From positions 1 through 35,424 of the forward strand of contig NZ_PVXL01000062.1 of the NCBI RefSeq assembly GCF_002995805.1: a stretch of DNA of 35,424 bases, given 5' to 3'. The notes below the pieces were generated by a model. That model did not search any database and was not told the DNA's origin. It saw only the letters and a list, made by a program, of their open reading frames with translations. The stretch is from Neomoorella stamsii. Lineage in GTDB: Bacteria; Bacillota; DSM-521; Neomoorellales; Neomoorellaceae. Of the stretch, positions 27,988 through 35,424 are shown piece after piece. How positions within the stretch are numbered: position 1 is the first letter of the stretch; every line of letters begins with the position of its first letter. Position numbers and translations under genes: made by a program.

Positions 27988-29298
27988 ATGGGGAAAGAGA
28001 TCCTGGTAATCGGACACCAGCGACCGGATACGGATTCTATTGCCGCGGCCATTGGTTATGCCGCTTTAAAGAATGAGCTGTACCAGGGGGGCTTCCAGGC
28101 CGCCAGGTGTGGGAAGCTCAACAGGGAAACGGAGTTTGTCCTTTCTTATTTCGATGTAACTGTCCCGCCCTTAGTTGACGATGTCCGCACCCGGGTAAAG
28201 GATGTCCTGGACGGCGGGCTCCTCTTCATCCACCCGGAAGCCACAGTCCGCCAGGCCGGTATTTTTATGCGCCAGCATGGCGTTAAAACCCTGGCTGTCG
28301 TCGATAACGACCGGCGCCTCCTGGGCCTTTTTACAGTAGGGGACCTGGCGCGGCTACTCCTGGAAGCCTGGGATACCGGCAACGTACCCATGGACGAACC
28401 CGTCCAAAAGGTAATGCACAGGGATAACCTGGTGGTTTTTCACCAGGACGATCTCATTACGGAAGTCCGCCAGACCATGCTGGACACGCGTTACCGCAAT
28501 TACCCGGTGGTTGACGACGACCACTGCCTGGTGGGTTTAATCGCCCGCTATCACCTGCTGGCCATGCGGGGTAAAAGGGTCGTCCTGGTGGACCATAATG
28601 AAAAGAGTCAGGCGGTGGCCGGCATTGAAGAAGCGAAGATCCAGGAGGTTATTGATCACCACCGCTTGGCCGACATCGAAACGGCAGAACCCGTTATGGT
28701 CCGCAATGAACCGGTAGGGAGTACGGCCACCATTGTCAGCAAGATGTACCGGGAACAGGGCCTTAAACCCGAAAAGGCTATCGCCGGCATCTTATGCGCG
28801 GCCATCCTTTCCGACACCCTGCTTTTTAAATCACCAACAAGCACCTTAACCGATAAAGAGCAGGCGGACTGGCTGGCCGGGATAGCAGGCATAGACGTCA
28901 ATGATTTTGGCCGCGAAATGTTCCGGGCCGGTTCTTCCCTGGCCGGCCGCTCAGGACGGGAGATTATCCTGGAAGACTTTAAAAACTTCAACTTTGGCGG
29001 TACCATGGTGGGCATTGGCCAGATTGAGATTATCGATCCCGGCACCCTGCCGGTGGGGCGGGAAGAGCTCCTGGCTGAACTGGAAAAGCTCCAGGTAGAA
29101 AGGAATTATGATCTCGTTGTCCTGATGGTCACCGATTTGATGCGGAACGGCACGGAGTTGCTTTACACCGGTCCCCAGGCGCGGGCCGTAGAGCGGGCCT
29201 TTAATGTTGCTCCGGGGGTGAGCAGTGTCTTTTTGCCCGGGGTCATGTCCCGCAAAAAACAGGTGGTACCGCCTTTACAGCGCCTTTTGCAGAAGTAA
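27988..29298 (+). CDS. ppaC: CBS-domain manganese-dependent inorganic pyrophosphatase
   Basis: A 436-residue family II pyrophosphatase. The DHH domain is split by a regulatory insert of two CBS domains (about residues 68-190) and followed by DHHA2. Metal ligands H10, D14 and D16 lie in GHQRPDTDS, with VDHNE and DHHRLAD later; the substrate-binding SRKKQ is near the C-terminus. It has no DRTGG domain. This matches the nucleotide-regulated CBS pyrophosphatase characterised from Moorella thermoacetica (AMP/ADP inhibit, by family knowledge). GAGGAGGAG precedes the ATG. A terminator follows. Confidence 0.94.
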   Translation: MGKEILVIGHQRPDTDSIAAAIGYAALKNELYQGGFQAARCGKLNRETEFVLSYFDVTVPPLVDDVRTRVKDVLDGGLLFIHPEATVRQAGIFMRQHGVKTLAVVDNDRRLLGLFTVGDLARLLLEAWDTGNVPMDEPVQKVMHRDNLVVFHQDDLITEVRQTMLDTRYRNYPVVDDDHCLVGLIARYHLLAMRGKRVVLVDHNEKSQAVAGIEEAKIQEVIDHHRLADIETAEPVMVRNEPVGSTATIVSKMYREQGLKPEKAIAGILCAAILSDTLLFKSPTSTLTDKEQADWLAGIAGIDVNDFGREMFRAGSSLAGRSGREIILEDFKNFNFGGTMVGIGQIEIIDPGTLPVGREELLAELEKLQVERNYDLVVLMVTDLMRNGTELLYTGPQARAVERAFNVAPGVSSVFLPGVMSRKKQVVPPLQRLLQK

Positions 29299-29308
29299 AA
29301 GGTAATGG

Positions 29309-29345
29309 CGCCTCCGGTGCGGTAAAGCAACCGGAGGCGTTTTAT
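29309..29345 (+). terminator. Intrinsic terminator after pyrophosphatase gene
   Basis: CGCCTCCGGT (29309-29318) pairs perfectly with ACCGGAGGCG (29330-29339) around an 11-base loop, then TTTTA. It marks the end of the housekeeping part of the window. Confidence 0.88.
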
Positions 29346-29493
29346 GCTTTAAACCACCCTTCCTGCCGGCTTACTGCCCTGGCCGGATACTAAGACCTCA
29401 GATCCGTAAATAATGACTTTCCAACTGTCTTTACATGTGGTAAGATAAGTAGAGCCAAAAGATCTTATTGTGGCTAAGAAAGGAGATGGTCCT

Positions 29494-30828
29494 TTGAGTA
29501 TTGCCCGGCGTTTAGAAGGATTACCCCTGGGGGCCTTTCATTACCGGTTGCTCCTTATCTGCGGCATAGGCTGGCTTTTTGATGCCATGGATGTGGGCCT
29601 GGTCTCATTTGTTTTGCCGGCAGTGGGTAAAGAATGGCATCTTTCTGCCGCCCAAATGGGAGCCCTGGGCAGTATTGGCCTTTTAGGGATGGGCCTGGGC
29701 GCAGTTGCAGGCGGCACTTTAAGCGATCTCCTGGGACGTAAAAAGGTCTTTACTTACACCCTGATTTTCTATGGTGTAGCTACTTTCCTGGCGGGACTGG
29801 CAGTCAATTACCCCTGGCTGATGCTTTTGCGCTTCCTGGTGGGCCTTGGCCTGGGAGCCGAGGTACCGGTAGCCTTTACCCTGATGAGCGAATTTTCTCC
29901 TACTCGCTACCGTGGCCGCATGGCGGTCCTGCTGGAAAGCTTCTGGGCCTTTGGGTGGATTGCTGCAGCTCTGATAGGCTACCTGGCCGTACCCCGGTGG
30001 GGCTGGCGCCTGGCCTTCTTTATCGGTGCCCTGCCGGCCCTGTATGCTGCCGTTTTGCGCCGGGCCCTGCCGGAATCTCCTCGCTACCTGGAGAAAACAG
30101 GTAAAGTTGAAGCGGCTGAAGCAATAGTGGCCATGGTGGAGAAAAGCAGCGGCGGCCCTGCGGAAGAAATACTACCTGGCCCGGGAGGGGAGGGTGATAC
30201 TGCAGCCAGGGTAACCTTTGGCGATCTCTGGTCCCGGCGCTATTTCCGGCGCACCCTCTGCCTGTGGCTTTTATGGTTTGGGATTAACTTTTCCTATTAC
30301 GGCATTGTCACCTGGTTACCTTCCCTGATGGTGGGCAGGGGTTTTGCCATCATCAAGAGCTTTGAATACGTGTTAATCATGACCCTGGGCCAGGTACCGG
30401 GCTACTTCAGTGCCGCTTACCTGGTGGAGAAGATCGGTCGTAAAGCTACCCTGGTGACTTACCTGGCCTTGAGCGGTGGAGCAGCCTATATGTTCTCCCT
30501 CAGTACCACCACCAGCCAGCTTATTCTCTGGGGCCTGGCAGTCTACTTCTTTAACCTGGGAGCCTGGGGGGTCCTTTACGCCTATACGCCGGAACTTTAC
30601 CCCACGGCCATCAGGGCTACCGGTTCCGGCTGGGCCTCCTTCTGCGGCCGCATCGGCGCCATCCTCGCTCCCCTGATTGTAGGGCAGATGCTGGTCCTTA
30701 TGGGCCAGGCGGCGGCCTATCCGGTGATCTTCCTCCTATTTACCGCTGTCTTTGTCGTCACAGCTCTGGGAATGCTTCTCTTAGGCATTGAAACAAAAGG
30801 TAAAACCCTGGAGGAACTGGCGACGTGA
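29494..30828 (+). CDS. MFS permease, NiaP/organic acid:H+ symporter type
   Basis: A 444-residue protein with about 12 membrane segments. It carries the family signature GWLFDAMDVGLVSFVLPAV in TM1, the loop DLLGRKKVF, and a second half with VEKIGRKATL. It resembles niacin transporter NiaP and aromatic-acid:H+ symporters; the substrate is not determined. AAAGGAGATG places the start at TTG 29494 rather than GTG 29470. Genes after it encode a regulator and a hydrolase, suggesting catabolism of a small acid. Confidence 0.85.
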   Translation: MSIARRLEGLPLGAFHYRLLLICGIGWLFDAMDVGLVSFVLPAVGKEWHLSAAQMGALGSIGLLGMGLGAVAGGTLSDLLGRKKVFTYTLIFYGVATFLAGLAVNYPWLMLLRFLVGLGLGAEVPVAFTLMSEFSPTRYRGRMAVLLESFWAFGWIAAALIGYLAVPRWGWRLAFFIGALPALYAAVLRRALPESPRYLEKTGKVEAAEAIVAMVEKSSGGPAEEILPGPGGEGDTAARVTFGDLWSRRYFRRTLCLWLLWFGINFSYYGIVTWLPSLMVGRGFAIIKSFEYVLIMTLGQVPGYFSAAYLVEKIGRKATLVTYLALSGGAAYMFSLSTTTSQLILWGLAVYFFNLGAWGVLYAYTPELYPTAIRATGSGWASFCGRIGAILAPLIVGQMLVLMGQAAAYPVIFLLFTAVFVVTALGMLLLGIETKGKTLEELAT

Positions 30829-30945
30829 AGGAGGCATGCATATGGCTAATCTGATTATGTACACCGCTGAGGTTAAAAATTTCATTTACTGATAGCAGGA
30901 ATTTTAAATTCAAAGACGTATAGTAATATACTAAGTGCAATTAAG

Positions 30946-30965
30946 GTATACACCATGCATACAAG
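30946..30965 (+). promoter_or_regulatory. Putative GntR/FCD operator, copy 1
   Basis: GTATACACCATGCATACAAG lies 28 bases before the regulator start. It matches the box at 33055-33074 at 17 of 20 positions. Its GTATAC half-sites resemble operators of FadR-subfamily GntR proteins, so autoregulation is likely. The surrounding sequence is A+T-rich with TAGTAATATACTA just upstream. Confidence 0.6.
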
Positions 30966-30992
30966 ACGGGCCTGAATTAGGAGGAAGTGGTT

Positions 30993-31637
30993 GTGGTAAG
31001 GGATACACGTAAGCAAAAGGCTTATGATTATCTATACAATGCAATAATAACGAATCAATTATCTCCGGGTAGAGCTATAGCTGAGCAGGAGATTTCCGAT
31101 GCACTGGGCATAAGCCGGACTCCGGTACGTGAGGCTTTGAAACAACTAGAAGCCGAAGGTTTGGTACGGCATATTCCTCTTCGAGGGACCTTTGTTGCCG
31201 AAATTTCTACGCAAGATTTAGAGGAAATTTTTGCTTTGCGGGAGGCTCTTGAGATACTTGCCCTAAAAGTAGCCATCAGGGAAATAACCGATGAGGAACT
31301 TGCTGAGGTAGAAGCTCTGTTACGTTCTTTGGAATTTGATAGTTCGAGCGAAAATTTTTACAACACCGACCGTAAGTTGCATGATTTAATTGTCAGACGA
31401 GGGGGTAATCGCCGCCTTGTTCTTTTTCTTAACACCCTGAATTCCCAGGTGGAAAGATTTCGTCGCATTTCCGCCCTGAGACCAAACCGGCTGCAAAAAT
31501 CTAAGCAAGAACACCTTGAGATCCTGGAGGCTTTGAAGGAACGAGACCTGGAAAAAAGCGAAAGGCTTTTAAGGTGGCACATTAACAACGTTAAAGAAAG
31601 TACTCTTGAGGTGTGCCGTGGTATTTTGCCGGATTAA
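30993..31637 (+). CDS. GntR family regulator, FadR/FCD subfamily
   Basis: A 214-residue transcription factor. The N-terminal winged helix contains ISDALGISRTPVREALKQLEAEGLV. The C-terminal helical FCD domain carries probable metal ligands Asp/His (NTDRKLHDLI), His (QEHLEIL) and His (LLRWHINNV). FCD regulators usually sense carboxylic acids. An upstream in-frame GTG at 30987 abuts the ribosome binding site GGAGGA; GTG 30993 (7-base spacing) is chosen. It probably controls the flanking transport and catabolic genes. Confidence 0.92.
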   Translation: MVRDTRKQKAYDYLYNAIITNQLSPGRAIAEQEISDALGISRTPVREALKQLEAEGLVRHIPLRGTFVAEISTQDLEEIFALREALEILALKVAIREITDEELAEVEALLRSLEFDSSSENFYNTDRKLHDLIVRRGGNRRLVLFLNTLNSQVERFRRISALRPNRLQKSKQEHLEILEALKERDLEKSERLLRWHINNVKESTLEVCRGILPD

Positions 31638-31761
31638 TTTTTTATAGTTGCATACCTACTTTCAGAAGGGAAAAGGTATCCCTTTAAGCCATGATAAGCT
31701 TGGGGGGCTATTACAGCTGATGAGCTGAAATTTAATTAGAGAGGAAAGAGGTGGTCAAGCT

Positions 31762-32448
31762 TTGCCTGTTTGGGATGATGTTGTAACCCCCTGGGATCTT
31801 GAAGCCATTGCTAATAGTGGCTGGGGGAAAAGACGCGGTTATGGACAAAAACCCGCCGTACTAGTAATCGATGCCCAGTACAAATTTATTGGCAGTAAAA
31901 AAGAGATTAATACTCCATTAAACTTGTACCGTAAAAGCATCGGATTAGACACCTGGCAGGCGGTTAAAAAAATTAAGGAACTTCTGGTTGCAGCGCGCGC
32001 AAAACAGGTTCCTGTATTTTACTTTACCGTATTAATCAGGGAGTCTGAAAAGCAATTTTACTGGTCTCCTAAAAAGAAGCATTCGATTCCGACAAAAGAA
32101 TGGTTGAGCGATGAGGAGCCAGATCAGATAGTTCAAGAACTTGCGCCACAAAAGGGCGATATAATAATTCCCAAGCAGTTTCCAAGCGCTTTTTTTGGTA
32201 CGCCCTTGATCAATTATTTGATAAGTCTAGGTGTTGACACGCTGCTAGTGACAGGTTTTGTAACGAGTGGCTGCGTTCGTTCGACAGTGGTAGATGCATG
32301 TACTTTTGGGTATAACACAATTGTGGTTGAGGAATGCGTAGCTGACCCTATTCCCATCTCTCATAAAGTATCATTGTTAGATATGAATTTAAAATATGCC
32401 GATGTAGAGAAGCTGGATAAGGTTTTACAATATATAAAATCACTATAA
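31762..32448 (+). CDS. Isochorismatase-family cysteine hydrolase
   Basis: A 228-residue protein of the isochorismatase-like fold. The expected Asp-Lys-Cys triad is D37 (VLVIDAQYKF), K138 (PKQFPSAFFGTPL) and C171 (TSGCVRSTVVDA). Length and the SAFFGT motif suggest N-carbamoylsarcosine or maleamate amidase-like enzymes rather than nicotinamidase, but the substrate is unknown. It starts at TTG after GAGGAAAGAGGTGG. Lower G+C than the ribosomal region. It lies between the GntR gene and a decayed UbiX gene. Confidence 0.85.
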   Translation: MPVWDDVVTPWDLEAIANSGWGKRRGYGQKPAVLVIDAQYKFIGSKKEINTPLNLYRKSIGLDTWQAVKKIKELLVAARAKQVPVFYFTVLIRESEKQFYWSPKKKHSIPTKEWLSDEEPDQIVQELAPQKGDIIIPKQFPSAFFGTPLINYLISLGVDTLLVTGFVTSGCVRSTVVDACTFGYNTIVVEECVADPIPISHKVSLLDMNLKYADVEKLDKVLQYIKSL

Positions 32449-32498
32449 AATGAATTAAAAATGGTAACGGTAATGTCTAAACAGGCTTTTATTTACAA

Positions 32499-32964
32499 AT
32501 CAAAAAATGGAAGTATAACCAAATACTAAAATTGGCAGATATGGTCTTAGATCACAGAAATGTGGGAGCGTGTATTGCTTCGGGTTTTTTCTTGACTGAT
32601 GGCATGGTTATTGCCCCCTGTAGCATGAAAACCTTTCGGGCATAGCTAATGGTTATGCTGAAAACCTGGTTATAAGAGTAGCTGATGTTTGTCTTAAAGA
32701 ACAACGTCGGCTAATATTAATGGTAAGGGGGACACCTTTAAATGCTATACACCTTGAGAATATGCTTAAATTAGCTGCCTGGGAGTTGTTATTCTTCCGC
32801 CAATTCCCGCCTTTTACACCCAACCAAAAACTATAGAACATGTTATTAACCACTCACTTGGCAAAATCTTGGACTTGTTTTCAATCAAACACTCTTTATA
32901 CCCCAAGATGGGAAGGTGCAAGAATGAGAAAATAAAACAACATAAGTTTTTCCTTTGCGAATGA
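32499..32964 (+). pseudogene. Decayed UbiX-type flavin prenyltransferase
   Basis: Three frames in order spell a UbiX-like protein: LKLADMVLDHRNVGACIASG with TDGMVIAPCSMKT; then ANGYAENLVIRVADVCLKEQ, RRLILMVRGTPLNAIHLENM; then GVVILPPIPAFYTQPKTIEH and GKILDLF. Apparent one-base losses lie near 32641 and 32778. The N-terminal 50 or so residues, with the flavin-binding glycine motif, are missing. Such enzymes make prenyl-FMN for UbiD decarboxylases, so the island once dealt with aromatic or unsaturated acids. Confidence 0.85.
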
Positions 32965-33392
32965 GATAAATTATCGCATAAGTTATAATGAAAAATTATT
33001 ATTGGGGTAGCAGGAATATTAAGCTGGATGGCGAATACTAAAATAATAATTCTAGTATACAACATGTATACAATTAATGACCTTGTAATAATACTGCAGC
33101 TGTTTGCAATGCAAATAGCAACCCTGTTTTTGCAGTAGGATGTACCAGTGTATGGGAGCTGATAACATGAATAGATTACCGTAAGACGTGTATTGGGGGG
33201 TCAGGAGGTGGTAAATAAAGCGGTTGTATAGCAATTATTGTTTTAGCTAAAGGAGGATTATAGTTATATGGGGGGTAATCTGAGTATTGAAATTGTAAAT
33301 TAAACTTGAGAAACTAGGATCCATTGAGTTCAGTAACAATAATATTAATAGAATGAATGCCAGCATGGATTTAAAAAAGGAGGTTGTTTGAC
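32965..33392 (+). other. A+T-rich intergenic region before TRAP genes
   Basis: About 430 bases hold no convincing gene. Besides the GTATAC box they contain several isolated ribosome-binding-site-like strings (TCAGGAGGTGG near 33200, AAAGGAGG near 33250) followed only by ORFs of a few codons, as if starts of lost genes remain. The promoter for the TRAP genes probably lies near the box. Confidence 0.4.
33055..33074 (+). promoter_or_regulatory. Putative GntR/FCD operator, copy 2
   Basis: GTATACAACATGTATACAAT is the more symmetrical copy of the box at 30946. It lies about 320 bases before the TAXI binding-protein gene. Sharing the site with the regulator's own upstream region suggests the GntR protein also controls the TRAP transporter. 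Confidence 0.6.
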
Positions 33393-34400
33393 ATGGTAAA
33401 AAATCACAAAATTATTGCAGCCTTTATTGTGTTGATAGTGGGGCTGTTTGTGGTAATCAGTGGCTGTTCAGAAAAACAGGCGCCGAAAGCAGATAAAACC
33501 CCAAGCAAAAAACAGTATAATGAGATAGCAATTGCTACTGCCAGTGCTGGGGGAGCTTGGTACCCAATAGGGGCAGCAATGGCTGAAATAATTAATAAAG
33601 ATGTGGAGGGCACCCAGGCGCGGGTGCAGACTACGGGAGGCGGAGTAGAAAATGTAAAACTAGTAAACTCTGGCGATGTAGAGATTGGTATTACGATCAG
33701 TTACCTGGCATACAACGGGTATAACGGGATCGAACCTTACCCGGTTAAAATGCAGGATATCAGGACAATGTTTTCCGGACTTTCAACTGGTGTACTACAA
33801 ATAGTGGTGCCAGCGAATTCACCTATTAAAAGTATTGCTGATCTTAAGGGTAAAAAAGTCGCTGTTGGCCCTGCGGGTGGCGGAGCTCTTACTGTACTAA
33901 GCGATATTTTTAAGGAATATGGCTTTAAGTTTTCCGATATTACCCCTAGTTATGTTTCCTATGATGAAGGCGTAACCATGGTAAGCGATGGCCACGTCGA
34001 TGCTGCGGTAGTGTATGCAGCCCTGCCGACCCCTGCCGTCAAAACTTTGGAAGCGGGAAAACATCCTTTCCGGCTATTAGGATTGGATGAACAGACACTG
34101 CAGAAATTGCTAGAAAAGTATCCTTACTACATTTCCGTCAATATACCTAAGAACATGTATGGCTTGAATGAAGATGTAAGGGCAGTGGGAACTCCGAACA
34201 TCGTTATTGTTAACAAGAATTTACCTGATGATCTTGTTTACAAAATAACGAAGGCTTTCTTTGAACAGGCAAACCTTGATAAGATTCATAATTCACACCC
34301 CTCTGCTAAGGAACTGGGCCTGAATAATGCTGCCAAAGCGCCAGTACCTTTACATCCCGGCGCAGAAAAATTTTATCGGGAGAAAGGTGTGCTTAAGTAA
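33393..34400 (+). CDS. TAXI-family TRAP transporter solute-binding lipoprotein
   Basis: A 335-residue secreted receptor. A signal peptide ends in the lipobox ISGC (C about residue 25), so it is probably a membrane-tethered lipoprotein. The mature part starts with the TAXI pattern IATASAGGAWYPIGAAMAEII and contains VQTTGGGVENVKLVNSGDVEIGI. TAXI proteins feed fused TRAP permeases with organic acids or amino acids. AAAAGGAGG fixes the ATG at 33393 rather than TTG 33384. The permease gene follows after a stem-loop. Confidence 0.93.
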   Translation: MVKNHKIIAAFIVLIVGLFVVISGCSEKQAPKADKTPSKKQYNEIAIATASAGGAWYPIGAAMAEIINKDVEGTQARVQTTGGGVENVKLVNSGDVEIGITISYLAYNGYNGIEPYPVKMQDIRTMFSGLSTGVLQIVVPANSPIKSIADLKGKKVAVGPAGGGALTVLSDIFKEYGFKFSDITPSYVSYDEGVTMVSDGHVDAAVVYAALPTPAVKTLEAGKHPFRLLGLDEQTLQKLLEKYPYYISVNIPKNMYGLNEDVRAVGTPNIVIVNKNLPDDLVYKITKAFFEQANLDKIHNSHPSAKELGLNNAAKAPVPLHPGAEKFYREKGVLK

Positions 34401-34423
34401 AGGGTACTTGAGTTAGGTGTTAC

Positions 34424-34458
34424 GGTAGGGGTGGTCTTCTAAACATACCACCCTTACC
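34424..34458 (+). promoter_or_regulatory. Stem-loop between TRAP receptor and permease genes
   Basis: GGTAGGGGTGGT (34424-34435) pairs with ACCACCCTTACC (34447-34458) over 12 positions, with one G-U, around an 11-base loop. Only weak T content follows. Such stems between binding protein and permease often allow partial termination or protect the receptor message, giving excess receptor. Confidence 0.7.
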
Positions 34459-34490
34459 CTTCTATAATAATGATTTTGTGGAGGCGCATT

Positions 34491-35321
34491 ATGGAAAAGA
34501 AAGTTGAATTTGGGGCAAAAACAATAGCAACAGTTTTTTTAGTAGCCAGTTCATTATTCGCTTTATATACTTCCGGCTTCGGTTTGTTATCAGCCCTGAC
34601 CCAGAGGTCCATTCACTGGATATTGATGTCGGCCCCCATATTCCTGCTTTATCCGGCACGGAAGGAATCTAAAGGGAAAATTTCTGTTTTCGACGTGTTA
34701 TTTACTGCAGCTACAATAATTTCGGGAGTATACCTGGCATTAACGTGGGAAAAGAACGCCATGCGCGTGGTCGACCCTTCCTTATTTGAAACAATTATGG
34801 GTATAGTCATGATTATCGTTGTACTAGAGGCATGTCGACGGAGTATTGGGCCTGCCATGGCAATTCTTGCTGTGATATTTTTAATTTATGCTTATTTTGG
34901 GCCCTATTTTCCCGGGTTATTGCGGCATAAAGGTTTTTCGGTCGTTGATCTTGTCTCTTTTCTGTATGGGACCACGGAAGGTATCTTTGGTCTTCCCATG
35001 GGCACCTCGGCCACATACATTATAATATTTGTTTTGTTTGGCTCTTTCCTTGCTAAATCAGGTGCAGGTGAGTTATTCGTTGATTTAGCTCTGGCATTAA
35101 CTGGTAGATTACGCAGCGGGCCTGCTCAAACTACCATCCTTAGTAATGCTTTGATGGGTATTATATCAGGGTCCCCTGTGGCCAACGTTGTTACTACCGG
35201 TTCTTTTACGCTACCCCTATTATCCAAGGTCGGCTACCCAATTATTCACGGTGCGGCCCTCCTTGCCGTAGCAGCTACAGGTTCAATGTTTACTCCTCCT
35301 ATCTCAATAATTTGCTTCTAG
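34491..35321 (+). pseudogene. TRAP transporter fused permease, truncated
   Basis: A 276-residue ORF matching the N-terminal part of 4TM/12TM fused (DctQM) TRAP permeases, which usually exceed 600 residues. Visible blocks include RRSIGPAMAILAVIFLIYAY, FGLPMGTSATYIIIFVLFG and ISGSPVANVVTTGSFTLPL. It ends SMFTPPISIICF; homologues continue after TPPI into further membrane helices. None of the three frames downstream resumes the family, pointing to an insertion or rearrangement near 35295-35305. GTGGAGG fixes the ATG at 34491 over 34470. Confidence 0.8.
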
Positions 35322-35360
35322 CTCGTTAAATCTCTTGCTCTCTTAGATTTTCATTTTTAT

Positions 35361-35400
35361 GATGAAGTCCAAGAAGGCAGACTAAGCCTTCATCTTCATC
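35361..35400. repeat. Imperfect inverted repeat beyond TRAP breakpoint
   Basis: GATGAAG...GAAGGC and GCCTTC...CTTCATC form a two-part stem (35361-35378 with 35386-35400). The 103 bases after the permease ORF do not look like TRAP sequence. This may be the end of an inserted element, but the window stops too soon to tell. Confidence 0.35.
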
Positions 35401-35424
35401 ATCAGTAGACGTAGTTGTTGTGGA

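Noticed and set aside
29447..29468. TAAGAT...ATCTTA inverted repeat before the MFS gene as an operator
   Set aside because: The arms are short and A+T-rich and the spacing is loose; no matching copy was seen elsewhere in the window.
30842..30892. Sixteen-codon ORF after the MFS gene (MANLIMYTAEVKNFIY), with GAAGGAGG upstream
   Set aside because: The ribosome binding site is good, but the ORF is very short and ends at once; more likely the start of a lost gene. Coding status cannot be judged from one sequence.
33270..33305. Eleven-codon ORF after AAAGGAGG
   Set aside because: Too short and in a degraded A+T-rich stretch; likely a remnant start.

Overview
The window reads as chromosome of a thermophilic, Gram-positive, endospore-former-type anaerobe of the Clostridia, most like Moorella (for example M. 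thermoacetica). This is inferred from gene order, strong AGGAGG-type ribosome binding sites, frequent GTG/TTG starts, zinc-binding versions of S4, S14, L24, L36 and adenylate kinase, a SCIFF ranthipeptide locus, and a CBS-domain inorganic pyrophosphatase of the kind characterised from M. thermoacetica. No species assignment was tested.

Region 1 (1-17849) is one dense + strand superoperon. It runs from the tail of EF-Tu through the S10, spc and alpha ribosomal protein clusters: S10-L3-L4-L23-L2-S19-L22-S3-L16-L29-S17-L14-L24-L5-S14-S8-L6-L18-S5-L30-L15-SecY-Adk-Map-KOW protein-IF1-L36-S13-S11-S4-RpoA-L17. It continues without an obvious terminator into the energising module of an ECF vitamin transporter (EcfA1-EcfA2-EcfT). 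A 317-base, stem-rich gap of unknown nature then leads to truA.

Region 2 (18900-21819) has its own promoter and carries rplM-rpsI followed directly by a 48-residue SCIFF precursor gene, then a terminator. The SCIFF gene is too short for routine ORF calling. The radical SAM SCIFF maturase lies about 420 bases further on, behind an apparent miniature inverted-repeat element. The precursor has five cysteines instead of the canonical six; the fifth position is Ile.

Region 3 (21820-29345) holds mostly single-gene units: a LysM/G5/M23 cell-wall endopeptidase, thioredoxin reductase preceded by a 26-codon small ORF, a copper-chaperone-like protein behind a CsoR-type operator, a membrane-anchored MA-family metallopeptidase, a 21-residue small ORF with its own terminator, an HtrA-type protease, RlmH and the CBS-domain pyrophosphatase.

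Region 4 (29346-35424) is accessory and A+T-richer. It holds an MFS organic-acid/niacin-type permease, a GntR/FCD regulator, an isochorismatase-family hydrolase, a decayed UbiX-type flavin prenyltransferase, and a TAXI-type TRAP transporter whose permease breaks off after about 276 residues. Two nearly identical 20-base GTATAC-type boxes, one before the regulator gene and one before the TRAP genes, suggest one small regulon for uptake and breakdown of a small organic acid. The broken genes suggest the island is decaying or rearranged.

No tRNA, rRNA or CRISPR array was seen. The items most worth follow-up are the five-cysteine SCIFF locus and its split arrangement, the stem-rich gap before truA, the two small ORFs, and the paired operator boxes.
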